Part shown: piece after piece, positions 7,119 to 13,950 of the stretch | Layout: each line of letters starts with the position of its first letter | How positions within the stretch are numbered: the first letter of the stretch is position 1 | Virus record (IMG/VR): IMGVR_UViG_3300046003_007575 | Location: 1-22,662 of that record | Length of the DNA stretch: 22,662 nucleotides | Reading direction: 5' to 3' (one strand) | Source: a virus | The notes under the pieces: model-generated | The model's input: only the letters and a program-made list of their open reading frames with translations | What the model was told of the DNA's origin: nothing | Database searches by the model: none | Translations under genes and position numbers: made by a program

Positions 7119-8777
7119 ATGACAATACAAGATTTATACACTCAATACTTAGATGGTAAGGTAACCAAACAAAAATTTCTTTACGAGGCTCGTAGAGATC
7201 AAAACCTTACTATGATCTCCCCTACCAACTCATTTGATGATGTAGTTAAGATCCTTAAAAACAAATCTATCATCTCAGAAAAAGCTCATAAAGAAGCTAA
7301 ACAGTCTACAGGAAAACAAGATGTTGAAATTATATCTAAAACTATTGATATGGTTAACCCATATGAGTATGCTAATGGTATGGATTATGAATTGGGAATT
7401 ATAGATATACCAGCAACAGATGGAGATTTAGATGAAGGTAATGTACTTAAAGCACAGAAAAAAGTACTAGCTAATCTTACTAAAAATCCTTCATACTATA
7501 CTGAAAAATTGTATGGTAGAGTTAAATTTGATGGTGATAAAACTGTTGAAATTAATAAAAAATCAATGGATGCTATTGGTAAAGGTAAAAAAAATGTAAT
7601 TAGAGAAGGTGTAGCATATTCACAAGATCCTAAAAATGTAAAACTTAAAAATGGTAAGATTTATAGAAATGTTAGGTTTCATATGAAAGATGATCCTAGA
7701 TCATTTGTAACTGCTGATGGTGGTTATATGATAAATCAAGATATAGCTAGTGTAGTTAATGCTGATCAGCAATTTAAAGAAGTATTTGAAGGAGGATTTG
7801 TTTCAAGAGGAGCAATATTAAATGCACTTGATGATGTGGGTAGTGAATCTGAAATTAGACAATACTTAACCTCATTAGAAAAATCAGGTGATAAATTTAA
7901 AGACGTAGACGACTATGTTGAAGATTTTAAAAACTATATTGCTGATAAGGGGCTAGATGAACATGGTCAATATGCTGGTAAAGTAGCTGATGTAAACCCA
8001 CGTACTCAAGGTAAGATTAAAGAAAATATTATTGGTAAAAAAGTAAAACTTACTAATAAGAATGATGGTAAAGAATACTTTGGTACTATAGAAAAAGACT
8101 TAGGTAAAGGAGATTTTGTGTACAGAGACAAAAAATCAGGTAAATTAGAAAAAAGTACTGGATACGGAAAAAATTGGAAAATTGAGATGTTAAAAGAATC
8201 TTACAACCCATTCCCAATGACTGAAGATCAAGAAGCAGTAATAAGAAAATATGCTGAATCAACAGGTATAGCTTTTGAAAATTTATTAAATATGGTTGCT
8301 GAAGCTAAAGCTAAAAAAAAAGCTAAAAAAGACTATGATGGTGATGGTGAAATAGAATCATCTGAAGAAGAATATAAAGGTTCTCGTGATAAAGTTATAA
8401 AACAAGCTACTAACGAAGATCTAGATTTAGGTCATCAAGATAACGAACCACGTATGATTAAAGGTGAGTTATATCAAATTGCTAAACAAGCTACTGAATT
8501 ATATAAAATGATTGATGCTGTAGATAATATGGGTGAAGTAGATTTTCCTCATTGGTGGCAAGCAAAAATTGTTTTAGCTAAAAATTATTTAGCAGGATCT
8601 AAAGATTATTTAGATAGCGCTTTAGCAGTAGGTAATGAAGAAGGTGAAATGGAAGAAGCTATTGCTTTAAAAGATAAAGCTGGTAATACTCAATATGCTA
8701 AAGATTCAACTGAAGCTTCAAATATAGAAAGAGCAGCTAAAACTAAAGGTGTAATTTTAACAAAAACTCAAGTATAA
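7119..8777 (+). CDS. 552-aa multidomain head-module protein with EF-hand loop
   Basis: Unknown function; several regions can be made out. Residues 1-30 form a short helical tag (DLYTQYLDGK, KFLYEARRD) with a possible prohead-protease site. Residues 300-350 (IIGKKVKLTNKNDGKEYFG to YGKNWKIEML) look like a small beta domain. After a Lys/Ala stretch comes DYDGDGEIESSE at 405-416, a complete 12-position EF-hand loop (D1, D3, D5, G6, I8, E12), which probably binds calcium. Residues about 435-500 (LGHQDNEPRMIKGELY ... DFPHWWQAKIVLAKNYL) form a helical domain that I recall from hypothetical proteins of marine T4-like phages. The last 45 residues (ALKDKAGNTQYAKDS ... TKGVILTKTQ) form another small unit. 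It precedes and overlaps the protease gene by 1 nt, so a prohead core or maturation role is plausible. The next in-frame Met is residue 32. Confidence 0.75.
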   Translation: MTIQDLYTQYLDGKVTKQKFLYEARRDQNLTMISPTNSFDDVVKILKNKSIISEKAHKEAKQSTGKQDVEIISKTIDMVNPYEYANGMDYELGIIDIPATDGDLDEGNVLKAQKKVLANLTKNPSYYTEKLYGRVKFDGDKTVEINKKSMDAIGKGKKNVIREGVAYSQDPKNVKLKNGKIYRNVRFHMKDDPRSFVTADGGYMINQDIASVVNADQQFKEVFEGGFVSRGAILNALDDVGSESEIRQYLTSLEKSGDKFKDVDDYVEDFKNYIADKGLDEHGQYAGKVADVNPRTQGKIKENIIGKKVKLTNKNDGKEYFGTIEKDLGKGDFVYRDKKSGKLEKSTGYGKNWKIEMLKESYNPFPMTEDQEAVIRKYAESTGIAFENLLNMVAEAKAKKKAKKDYDGDGEIESSEEEYKGSRDKVIKQATNEDLDLGHQDNEPRMIKGELYQIAKQATELYKMIDAVDNMGEVDFPHWWQAKIVLAKNYLAGSKDYLDSALAVGNEEGEMEEAIALKDKAGNTQYAKDSTEASNIERAAKTKGVILTKTQV

Positions 8778-9394
8778 TGAGCAAATCATTATTAATAGAA
8801 TACGCTTTATTCACACCTAAATCCACAGTATTAACTGAGGGTAAAGGTGATAGAAACTTAATAGTTGAAGGTGTTATTCAAAGAGCAGATGCTAAAAATC
8901 AAAACGGTAGAGTTTACCCTAAAACTATTTTAGAACGTGAAGTTGAAAGATACATTGACGGTCCTGTATCTGAAAATAGAGCATTAGGTGAATTAGATCA
9001 CCCAGAATCAATGGTAATTAATTTAAAAAATGTATCTCATAACATCAAAAAATTATGGTGGAACGGAGATGATTTGATGGGTAAAGTAGAAGTATTACCA
9101 ACACCTTCAGGTAACATCTTAAAAGAATTATTTTTAAATAAAATTACTGTAGGTATTTCTTCTCGTGGTATGGGTTCAGTTCAACCATTAGGGGAAGGTA
9201 CAGTTGAAGTTCAAGATGATTTCGAACTATTATGTTGGGATTTTGTTTCTACTCCTTCAACACAAGGTGCTTTTATGACTCCAACAGGTCTAAGTGAAGG
9301 ATACAAACCACAACACAATAATAAATACTCAAAAATTAACACACTAATATCAGACATTATCTGTTCTCAATCAGGTGTATGTTGTATTAGATAA
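8777..9394 (+). CDS. 21: Prohead maturation protease (T4 gp21-like)
   Basis: A serine protease of the herpesvirus-assemblin-like fold (gp21/U9 and S78 families) that sits in the prohead core and cleaves scaffold, capsid and internal proteins before packaging. At 205 residues it is close to T4 gp21 (212). Visible signatures: NGRVYPKTILEREVERYI at 43-60, the catalytic His in GELDHPES (H75), the catalytic Ser in GISSRGMGSV (S128/S129), and the WDFVSTPST segment at 154-162. The N-terminus contains LTE/G and IVE/G, possible self-processing sites. The C-terminus ends with a Cys-containing tail (IICSQSGVCC). Start ATG overlaps the upstream stop (TAATG). Position directly before scaffold and capsid genes is the T4 order 21-22-23. 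Confidence 0.93.
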   Translation: MSKSLLIEYALFTPKSTVLTEGKGDRNLIVEGVIQRADAKNQNGRVYPKTILEREVERYIDGPVSENRALGELDHPESMVINLKNVSHNIKKLWWNGDDLMGKVEVLPTPSGNILKELFLNKITVGISSRGMGSVQPLGEGTVEVQDDFELLCWDFVSTPSTQGAFMTPTGLSEGYKPQHNNKYSKINTLISDIICSQSGVCCIR

Positions 9395-9404
9395 AAACAC
9401 AAAC

Positions 9405-9665
9405 ATGGAAAATTTTGATTTTAAAAAATACCTTGCTGAAGGTGCATTAATTAAGGAAAACTTAGGAATGTCAATGGATAAAATTGTAAGTGCATTACTT
9501 GACACTAATGATGGACCAATAGGACCAAGAAGCGTAGTTTACAGAGCACTTGAAGGAGCACAATATAAACAAGCAACATTAGATGATTTAGCAGATGCTG
9601 TACTAGAGGCTTTAGATGTCATTGAACAGAATGGAGGTAGTTTAGATTCTACTGAATTTAACTAA
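9405..9665 (+). CDS. 86-aa putative internal/prohead core protein with capsid-targeting-like N-terminus
   Basis: The frame is open from 9375, but I prefer the ATG at 9405 because 9375 would overlap the protease gene by 20 nt and add an untypical MYVVLDKNTN leader, whereas MENFDFKKYLAEGALIKE is a well-formed start. The N-terminus resembles the capsid-targeting sequence of T4 internal proteins (MKTYQEFIAEA): about ten residues, an aromatic residue, then a gp21-type site, here LAE/G at residues 10-13. The rest is a compact acidic, helical domain (GMSMDKIVSALLDTNDG, then LDDLADAVLEALDVIEQ). If the analogy holds, this protein is packed inside the prohead and trimmed by the adjacent protease. It is the last gene before a strong terminator. 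Function otherwise unknown. Confidence 0.7.
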   Translation: MENFDFKKYLAEGALIKENLGMSMDKIVSALLDTNDGPIGPRSVVYRALEGAQYKQATLDDLADAVLEALDVIEQNGGSLDSTEFN

Positions 9666-9684
9666 ATTAAAAATACTCTCCCGA

Positions 9685-9705
9685 TTTTACAAGTCTATTG
9701 TAAAA
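9685..9705 (+). repeat. Perfect inverted repeat upstream of terminator
   Basis: TTTTACAA (9685-9692) and TTGTAAAA (9698-9705) form a perfect 8-bp stem with a 5-nt loop, 5 nt before the terminator hairpin. It has no T tail of its own. It could stabilise the 3' end of the protease-region transcript or be a protein-binding site. Confidence 0.5.
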
Positions 9706-9710
9706 GACTA

Positions 9711-9739
9711 ATGCACTCCCTAAAAAGAGTGCATTTTTT
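9711..9739 (+). terminator. Rho-independent terminator after the protease unit
   Basis: Perfect 8-bp stem ATGCACTC (9711-9718) / GAGTGCAT (9727-9734), 8-nt loop, T run to 9739. It separates the terminase-to-protease unit from the scaffold/capsid unit; the next late-type box begins 12 nt downstream. Confidence 0.85.
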
Positions 9740-9751
9740 ATTCCCCCTTAT

Positions 9752-9760
9752 ATATTTATG
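9752..9760 (+). promoter_or_regulatory. Candidate late promoter box for scaffold/capsid unit (one mismatch)
   Basis: ATATTTATG differs from ATATTTATA only at the last base. It follows the terminator ending at 9739 and precedes the scaffold ATG at 9860 by 99 nt, the longest box-to-gene distance here. Transcripts would carry a leader of roughly 90 nt, A-rich near its 3' end. Confidence 0.5.
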
Positions 9761-9859
9761 GATATCTCAATGATAGATTATCCCAATATAATCTCCCTCA
9801 TAATCGAAAAATTCTATATTACTTCTCAATAAGTAATCAAAAACAATCAAAAAATTATT

Positions 9860-10798
9860 ATGGCAAACGAAAACACTAAAATCTTTAGTGAAGCAATCGC
9901 TGAAGCTAAAGCTATTAGAGAAACCGCAATGGCAAACGCTAAACTTGCTCTTGAAGAAGCTTTCGCACCTCGCATGCAAGAAATGATGTCTACTAAGTTA
10001 GCAGCAATGGCTGGAGACGATGAAAACATGGAAGAAAATTTTGAGAAATCAAATGGTGCAGCACCAGAAGATCAAATGGATGAAATTTCATTAGAAGAAT
10101 TACTAGCTGAACTAGAAGGTCTTGAAGAAGAAGATGGTTATTCTGAAGAAGAAGGATCAGTAGAGCCAGGACTAGACAACCCTTACATGGAAGAAAACGA
10201 AATTTTCGAAGCTGAAGACGACGATACCGTAAGTGAAATTACAGTTGATGATTTAAAAGACATCATCAGAGATGTAGTAGCTGATCTATTAGGTAATTCA
10301 GAAGAAGCAGGCGAAGAAGAAGAAATGGCAGGCGAAGAAGGAGAAATGGCTGGAGACGATGAACTAAGTTTAGAAGAACTTTTAGCTGAACTTGGAGAAG
10401 GTACTGAAGAAGAAGAAGAAAATGAAGTTGAAGAAGAAGAAAATGAACAGCTTGAAGAAGCTATGTCCACTATCGCTCAACTACGTTCTGAATTAAACGA
10501 AGTTAATCTTCTAAATGCAAAATTGTTATTCGTTAATAAGTTGTTCAAATCTAAAAACTTAACAGAAGCTCAAAAAGTAAAAGTTATCAACGCTTTTGAT
10601 AGAGCTGAAACAGTTAAAGAAACTAAAAACATCTTTGAAACATTACAAGAATCTCTAACAGCTACTCAATCTAAAAAGAATCCAATTAAAGAATCTCTTT
10701 CATTTGCTTCTAAACCCGCTGGTGTTGCTGACAGAAAACCAATCGTTGAAAACAACGAATTCATTACCAGAATGCAAAAACTTGCTGGTATTATTTAA
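9860..10798 (+). CDS. 22: Prohead core scaffold protein (T4 gp22-like)
   Basis: The internal scaffold around which the capsid shell forms; it is degraded by the prohead protease before packaging. The 312-residue product is extremely acidic, with Glu/Asp runs at 52-125 and 148-200, and its ends are helical: 8-48 (EAIAEAKAIRETAMANAKLA) and 196-262 (heptad-like, NEQLEEAMSTIAQLRSELNE). The C-terminus FITRMQKLAGI matches the usual gp22-type ending. An IAE/A site at 13-16 and many LxE sites fit proteolysis. A motif is duplicated: DEISLEELLAELE at 74-86 and DELSLEELLAELG at 167-179, with a related ITVDDLKDIIRDVVADL at 127-143. It lies directly before the capsid gene as in T4. T4 gp22 is 269 residues. 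Confidence 0.9.
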   Translation: MANENTKIFSEAIAEAKAIRETAMANAKLALEEAFAPRMQEMMSTKLAAMAGDDENMEENFEKSNGAAPEDQMDEISLEELLAELEGLEEEDGYSEEEGSVEPGLDNPYMEENEIFEAEDDDTVSEITVDDLKDIIRDVVADLLGNSEEAGEEEEMAGEEGEMAGDDELSLEELLAELGEGTEEEEENEVEEEENEQLEEAMSTIAQLRSELNEVNLLNAKLLFVNKLFKSKNLTEAQKVKVINAFDRAETVKETKNIFETLQESLTATQSKKNPIKESLSFASKPAGVADRKPIVENNEFITRMQKLAGII

Positions 10799-10837
10799 AA
10801 AAATTAAAAACAACAAAAATCTAAAAATTACATTATT

Positions 10838-12529
10838 ATGTCAAACATGATTAATTCTTTATTAGAGACCGCAAACCCATACACATCTATACAAAAAGAT
10901 GCTTCCAGATTAGCTGGAAAATGGGGTAAATCAGGTCTTTTAGAAGGTATTTCTAATGAAACTGATAAGTCTAACATGGCTATCATCTTAGAAAACCAAG
11001 CAAAACAATTAGTAGTAGAATCTTCTGCTACAGGAACAGGTGGTACTTTTACCGCTGGAACAGGTGAGCAATACGCTGCTGTAGCATTACCATTAGTACG
11101 TAAAGTATTTGGTCAATTAGCTGCTAAAGAGTTTGTTTCTGTTCAACCTATGAGCTTACCAGCTGGTTTGGTATTCTTCTTAGATTTCCAATATGGAACT
11201 AACGTAGATCCATTCAACACTACAGCAGGTACTAACTCATTGTATGGTAACCAAACAGCTAACTTCGGTAACGATAGAGCAGGTGGTTTATATGGTGCAG
11301 GTAGATTTGGATACTCAATTAACCCATTCTCAGGATCTTTTGTAAGTGGTACTTTATTACAAGCTGCTGCAACAAAAGCAACTTTAACTGCTACTACAGC
11401 TTCATGGGCTGATATTTCTTATGATGCTGATTTATCTGCTTCTCAAGCCGCAGGTACTATTAAAGCTTTAACATTACCAACTTCAAGTCTTCCAGGATTT
11501 GATATAAATGGTATTCGCTCATTCTCAGTTTCAGGTTCAGGTGCATTTACAGTAGCTAAACAATTACCACAATTTACACAATTGAATTTAGTTTCTGGAA
11601 ATATTACTTATTTCTTTACTGCTTCAACTGCTGAGGTAGCAACAGCTCAAGCTGCTTTAACTCAAGTATTGTATGGTAAAGGCCCAGCTGATAACTCAAG
11701 AGGTGATTTTGAAGATAATCAAGGTGCTGGTTACCCTAATGCTGAATCAACAACTTCGATTGTTATTCCAGAAATTAACGTTCAAATGCGTTCAGAAGCG
11801 ATTGTTGCTAAAACACGTAAATTGAAAGCACAATGGACTCCTGAGTTCTCTCAAGATTTAAATGCATTCCACCCACTTGATGCTGAAGCTGAATTAACTT
11901 CTATCTTATCAGAGTACATCTCATTAGAGATTGACCTTGAAATCTTAGATATGTTGATCCAAAATGTTCCAACAAACCAAGTTGAATTCTGGTCTGCTCA
12001 AGTAGGTACTACTGTTACTGCTGCTGGTGGAGTTGTTCCAAACAGTGCTAACTCAGGTTTGTATTACACTCAAATGTCTTGGTTCCAAACTTTAGGAATT
12101 AAATTGCAAAAAATCTCTAACATCATCCACCAAAGAACTTTAAGAGGTGGTGCTAACTTTATTGTTGTTTCTCCAACAGTTGCTACAGTATTAGAATCTA
12201 TCCCTGGATTTGCTGCTGATACAGATGGTGATTCAGCTAAAATGAGCTATGCATTTGGTGTTCAGAAAATTGGTGCTTTAAACTCTAGATATAAAGTTTA
12301 CAAAAATCCTTACATGCTAGAAAACACTATCTTGATGGGATTCAGAGGTAATCAATTCTTGGAATCAGGTGCTGTTTATGCTCCATACGTTCCGTTGATT
12401 ATGACTCCATTAGTATATGATCCAAATACTTTCTCACCAAGGAAAGGTATTATGACAAGATATGCTAAGAAAATGGTACGTCCAGAGTTTTATGGTAAAG
12501 TAATTGTGACAAACACTAACTCTATCTAA
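10838..12529 (+). CDS. 23: Major capsid protein (T4 gp23-like)
   Basis: The HK97-fold shell protein. At 563 residues it is somewhat longer than T4 gp23 (521). The N-terminal about 60 residues look like the propeptide removed on maturation: the junction QLVVESSATGTGG places a Glu at residue 61, close to T4 gp23's cleavage after Glu65, though the site is VVE rather than the usual (L/I)xE. Family signatures after it: ALPLVRKVFGQLAAKEFVSV at about 82-101, LVFFLDFQYGT, the long helix region RKLKAQWTPEFSQDLNAFH, the block DAEAELTSILSEYISLEIDL, FIVVSPTVATVLESIPGF, and the C-terminal KGIMTRYAKKMVRPEFYGK. Residues about 170-290 are Ser/Thr/Ala-rich and probably form an insertion domain. A strong terminator follows. 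Confidence 0.95.
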   Translation: MSNMINSLLETANPYTSIQKDASRLAGKWGKSGLLEGISNETDKSNMAIILENQAKQLVVESSATGTGGTFTAGTGEQYAAVALPLVRKVFGQLAAKEFVSVQPMSLPAGLVFFLDFQYGTNVDPFNTTAGTNSLYGNQTANFGNDRAGGLYGAGRFGYSINPFSGSFVSGTLLQAAATKATLTATTASWADISYDADLSASQAAGTIKALTLPTSSLPGFDINGIRSFSVSGSGAFTVAKQLPQFTQLNLVSGNITYFFTASTAEVATAQAALTQVLYGKGPADNSRGDFEDNQGAGYPNAESTTSIVIPEINVQMRSEAIVAKTRKLKAQWTPEFSQDLNAFHPLDAEAELTSILSEYISLEIDLEILDMLIQNVPTNQVEFWSAQVGTTVTAAGGVVPNSANSGLYYTQMSWFQTLGIKLQKISNIIHQRTLRGGANFIVVSPTVATVLESIPGFAADTDGDSAKMSYAFGVQKIGALNSRYKVYKNPYMLENTILMGFRGNQFLESGAVYAPYVPLIMTPLVYDPNTFSPRKGIMTRYAKKMVRPEFYGKVIVTNTNSI

Positions 12530-12553
12530 TAATATCTTAGAATATTTTAAAAG

Positions 12554-12583
12554 TGCCTAGCAAAAGCTAGGCATTTTTTTTTT
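12554..12583 (+). terminator. Strong rho-independent terminator after capsid gene
   Basis: Perfect 8-bp stem TGCCTAGC (12554-12561) / GCTAGGCA (12566-12573) with an AAAA tetraloop and ten Ts. It closes the scaffold/capsid unit. Confidence 0.92.
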
Positions 12584-12621
12584 ATTGTTCATAACTTTCT
12601 GTTAAATTCCGGGCTTTTCAT

Positions 12622-12630
12622 ATATTTATA
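12622..12630 (+). promoter_or_regulatory. Candidate late promoter box for HNH gene
   Basis: Exact ATATTTATA, 38 nt after the capsid terminator's T run and 14 nt before the HNH ATG. It gives the inserted endonuclease gene its own transcription signal. Confidence 0.6.
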
Positions 12631-12644
12631 ATAAACAATAAGAT

Positions 12645-13196
12645 ATGAAAAAGTGTAAAAGATGTGAATTAGAAAAAGATGAAACTGAATTTGTAAAACG
12701 TAAAGCTGAAAAAGATGGCTTACATAGATACTGTAAGGTATGTTCGTATGATATAGGAAAAAAATATTATCATAATACGGGTAAAATTTCAAGAGAATCA
12801 TACTATAAAGAATACCGTACCAATAATAAAGAAAAAATAAAAATTGGAATGAGATTAGCTATGAAAAAACACAGAGCTAAAAACAATAATTACAGATTAA
12901 GAGATAACATTCAGACATTACTTCGTTATCACATTAAAAATAAAACTCAAAGTGTAATTAAATACATTGGTTGTACCTTACAAGAATATAACGATCACAT
13001 CTCAGCTCAATTTAAGCCTGAAATGAACTGGGAAAATTATGGAATATACTGGGAGATAGACCATATTATACCAATCTCATCATTTGATTTAAGTATATCT
13101 GAAGAAGCCAATAAAGCTTTCCACTTCTCTAACACCCAACCCCTTACTATAACCGAAAACAGAAAAAAATCAAATAAGAGGTCTAACGCAAGTTAG
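12645..13196 (+). CDS. Free-standing HNH endonuclease (putative homing nuclease)
   Basis: A 183-residue protein with an N-terminal zinc-binding module and a C-terminal HNH domain. Four cysteines form two CxxC pairs: C4/C7 (KCKRC) and C30/C33 (YCKVC). Residues 40-105 are Lys/Arg/Tyr-rich and probably contact DNA. The HNH part reads YWEIDHIIPISSF at 135-147 (D139/H140 in the active site), then FHFSNTQPL at 159-167 with N163, and ENRKKSNK at 171-178, where Asn stands in the third position (HNN variant). Such enzymes cut DNA and often act as homing endonucleases, either free-standing as here or inside introns. The gene interrupts the head and neck genes between capsid and phoH and carries its own promoter-like box and terminator, as expected for a mobile cassette. 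No intron features are seen in the neighbouring genes, which are intact. Confidence 0.88.
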   Translation: MKKCKRCELEKDETEFVKRKAEKDGLHRYCKVCSYDIGKKYYHNTGKISRESYYKEYRTNNKEKIKIGMRLAMKKHRAKNNNYRLRDNIQTLLRYHIKNKTQSVIKYIGCTLQEYNDHISAQFKPEMNWENYGIYWEIDHIIPISSFDLSISEEANKAFHFSNTQPLTITENRKKSNKRSNAS

Positions 13197-13206
13197 GTCT
13201 TTTTTT
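13180..13206 (+). terminator. Terminator overlapping the HNH stop codon
   Basis: GGTCTAAC (13180-13187) pairs with GTTAGGTC (13192-13199) through six Watson-Crick and two G-U pairs, closed by a GCAA (GNRA-type) tetraloop, followed by seven Ts. The stem includes the last codons and TAG stop of the HNH gene. Confidence 0.75.
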
Positions 13207-13209
13207 GTC

Positions 13210-13218
13210 ATATTTATA
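13210..13218 (+). promoter_or_regulatory. Candidate late promoter box before phoH
   Basis: Exact ATATTTATA only 3 nt after the T run of the HNH terminator and 21 nt before the phoH ATG. The tight terminator-box junction supports a promoter reading. Confidence 0.6.
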
Positions 13219-13239
13219 TTAAACAATAAACGTTATTAT

Positions 13240-13926
13240 ATGGCTTCAAACCACCACACCGATGAGGTTTTTACTCCAAAAAGAAAACCTAAAAACCCAA
13301 TTAAGTTTAACCTACAACTTAATGAAGAACAAAAACTAGCAAAAGCTCTTATTGTAGAAAATCCAGTAGTCGTTCTAAAAGGGATGGCAGGTTCAGGAAA
13401 AACACTAGTGGCAGTACAAGCGGCTCTTGATATGTTATTTAACCGAGAGGTGGAAAAAATTGTTATAACCCGACCAACTGTAGCTAAAGAAGAATTAGGT
13501 TTTTTACCTGGTGATTTAAAAGAAAAGATGGATCCTTGGCTAGCTCCAATTTATCACAACTTATACATGCTATATGGTAAAGAAAAGGTAGATAAAGAAT
13601 TAGAGTATGGCAATATTGAAATTGTACCATTTGCATTTATGAGAGGAAGAACATTTGTTAATTCATTTGTGATAGTGGATGAAGCACAAAATGTAACTCA
13701 CGATCAAATGGAAACAGTATTAGGGAGACTTGGTAAAGGATCCAAAATGGTTGTTTGTGGAGATTTAGCTCAAATCGATTTAAAAATTAAGAAAGAAACT
13801 GGATTTTCATTTCTAACTAGAGTTGAAGAACAAGTAAAAGGATTTAAAGTATTTGCATTAAAAGCTAATCATAGACATGAGATAGTTTCACCTATACTAA
13901 AAGTATACCAAGACTTCAGAGACTAA
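13240..13926 (+). CDS. phoH: PhoH-like P-loop ATPase
   Basis: A 228-residue PhoH-family ATPase, about the size of the domain alone. Walker A is GMAGSGKT at 48-55, Walker B with the catalytic acids is FVIVDEAQN at 143-151, and the sensor-like motif VVCGDLAQIDL is at 171-181; ITRPTVAKEELGFLPGDLKEKM at 76-97 and the KANHRHEIV stretch near the end are also family-typical. phoH genes are common in marine and T4-like phages and related to the helicase superfamily 1 fold; their role in infection is unresolved, with RNA or phosphate-stress functions suggested. Its position between capsid and neck genes means it is probably expressed late here. Its own box precedes it and another follows, so it may be a single-gene unit. 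Confidence 0.92.
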   Translation: MASNHHTDEVFTPKRKPKNPIKFNLQLNEEQKLAKALIVENPVVVLKGMAGSGKTLVAVQAALDMLFNREVEKIVITRPTVAKEELGFLPGDLKEKMDPWLAPIYHNLYMLYGKEKVDKELEYGNIEIVPFAFMRGRTFVNSFVIVDEAQNVTHDQMETVLGRLGKGSKMVVCGDLAQIDLKIKKETGFSFLTRVEEQVKGFKVFALKANHRHEIVSPILKVYQDFRD

Positions 13927-13927
13927 A

Positions 13928-13936
13928 ATATTTATA
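13928..13936 (+). promoter_or_regulatory. Candidate late promoter box before neck/tail genes
   Basis: Exact ATATTTATA starting 1 nt after the phoH stop and ending 14 nt before the ATG at 13951. No further exact copy appears until 21984, so it may drive the whole neck-to-fibre run. Confidence 0.6.
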
Positions 13937-13950
13937 TTAAATAATATAAT

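Noticed and set aside
9375-9404. Earlier ATG for the 86-aa gene, giving 96 residues
   Set aside because: It overlaps the protease gene by 20 nt and adds residues unlike the clean capsid-targeting-type start at 9405.
9758-9832. Tiny frame of 24 codons starting inside the late box
   Set aside because: Its first ATG is part of the box and would lie upstream of the likely transcript start; no recognisable product.
9767-10029. Minus-strand frames across the scaffold leader and start
   Set aside because: They are shadows of the leader and gp22 coding sequence, with no promoter or homologue recognised.
10183-10470. Open frame on the minus strand inside the scaffold gene, Ser-rich
   Set aside because: It is the mirror of Glu-rich codons (GAA/GAAG read in reverse as TTC/TCT); there is no independent support and the + strand gene is certain.
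12589-12801. Minus-strand frame over the HNH promoter and start
   Set aside because: Overlaps a strongly supported zinc-finger/HNH gene and consists of A/T-driven Tyr/Phe/Ile codons.
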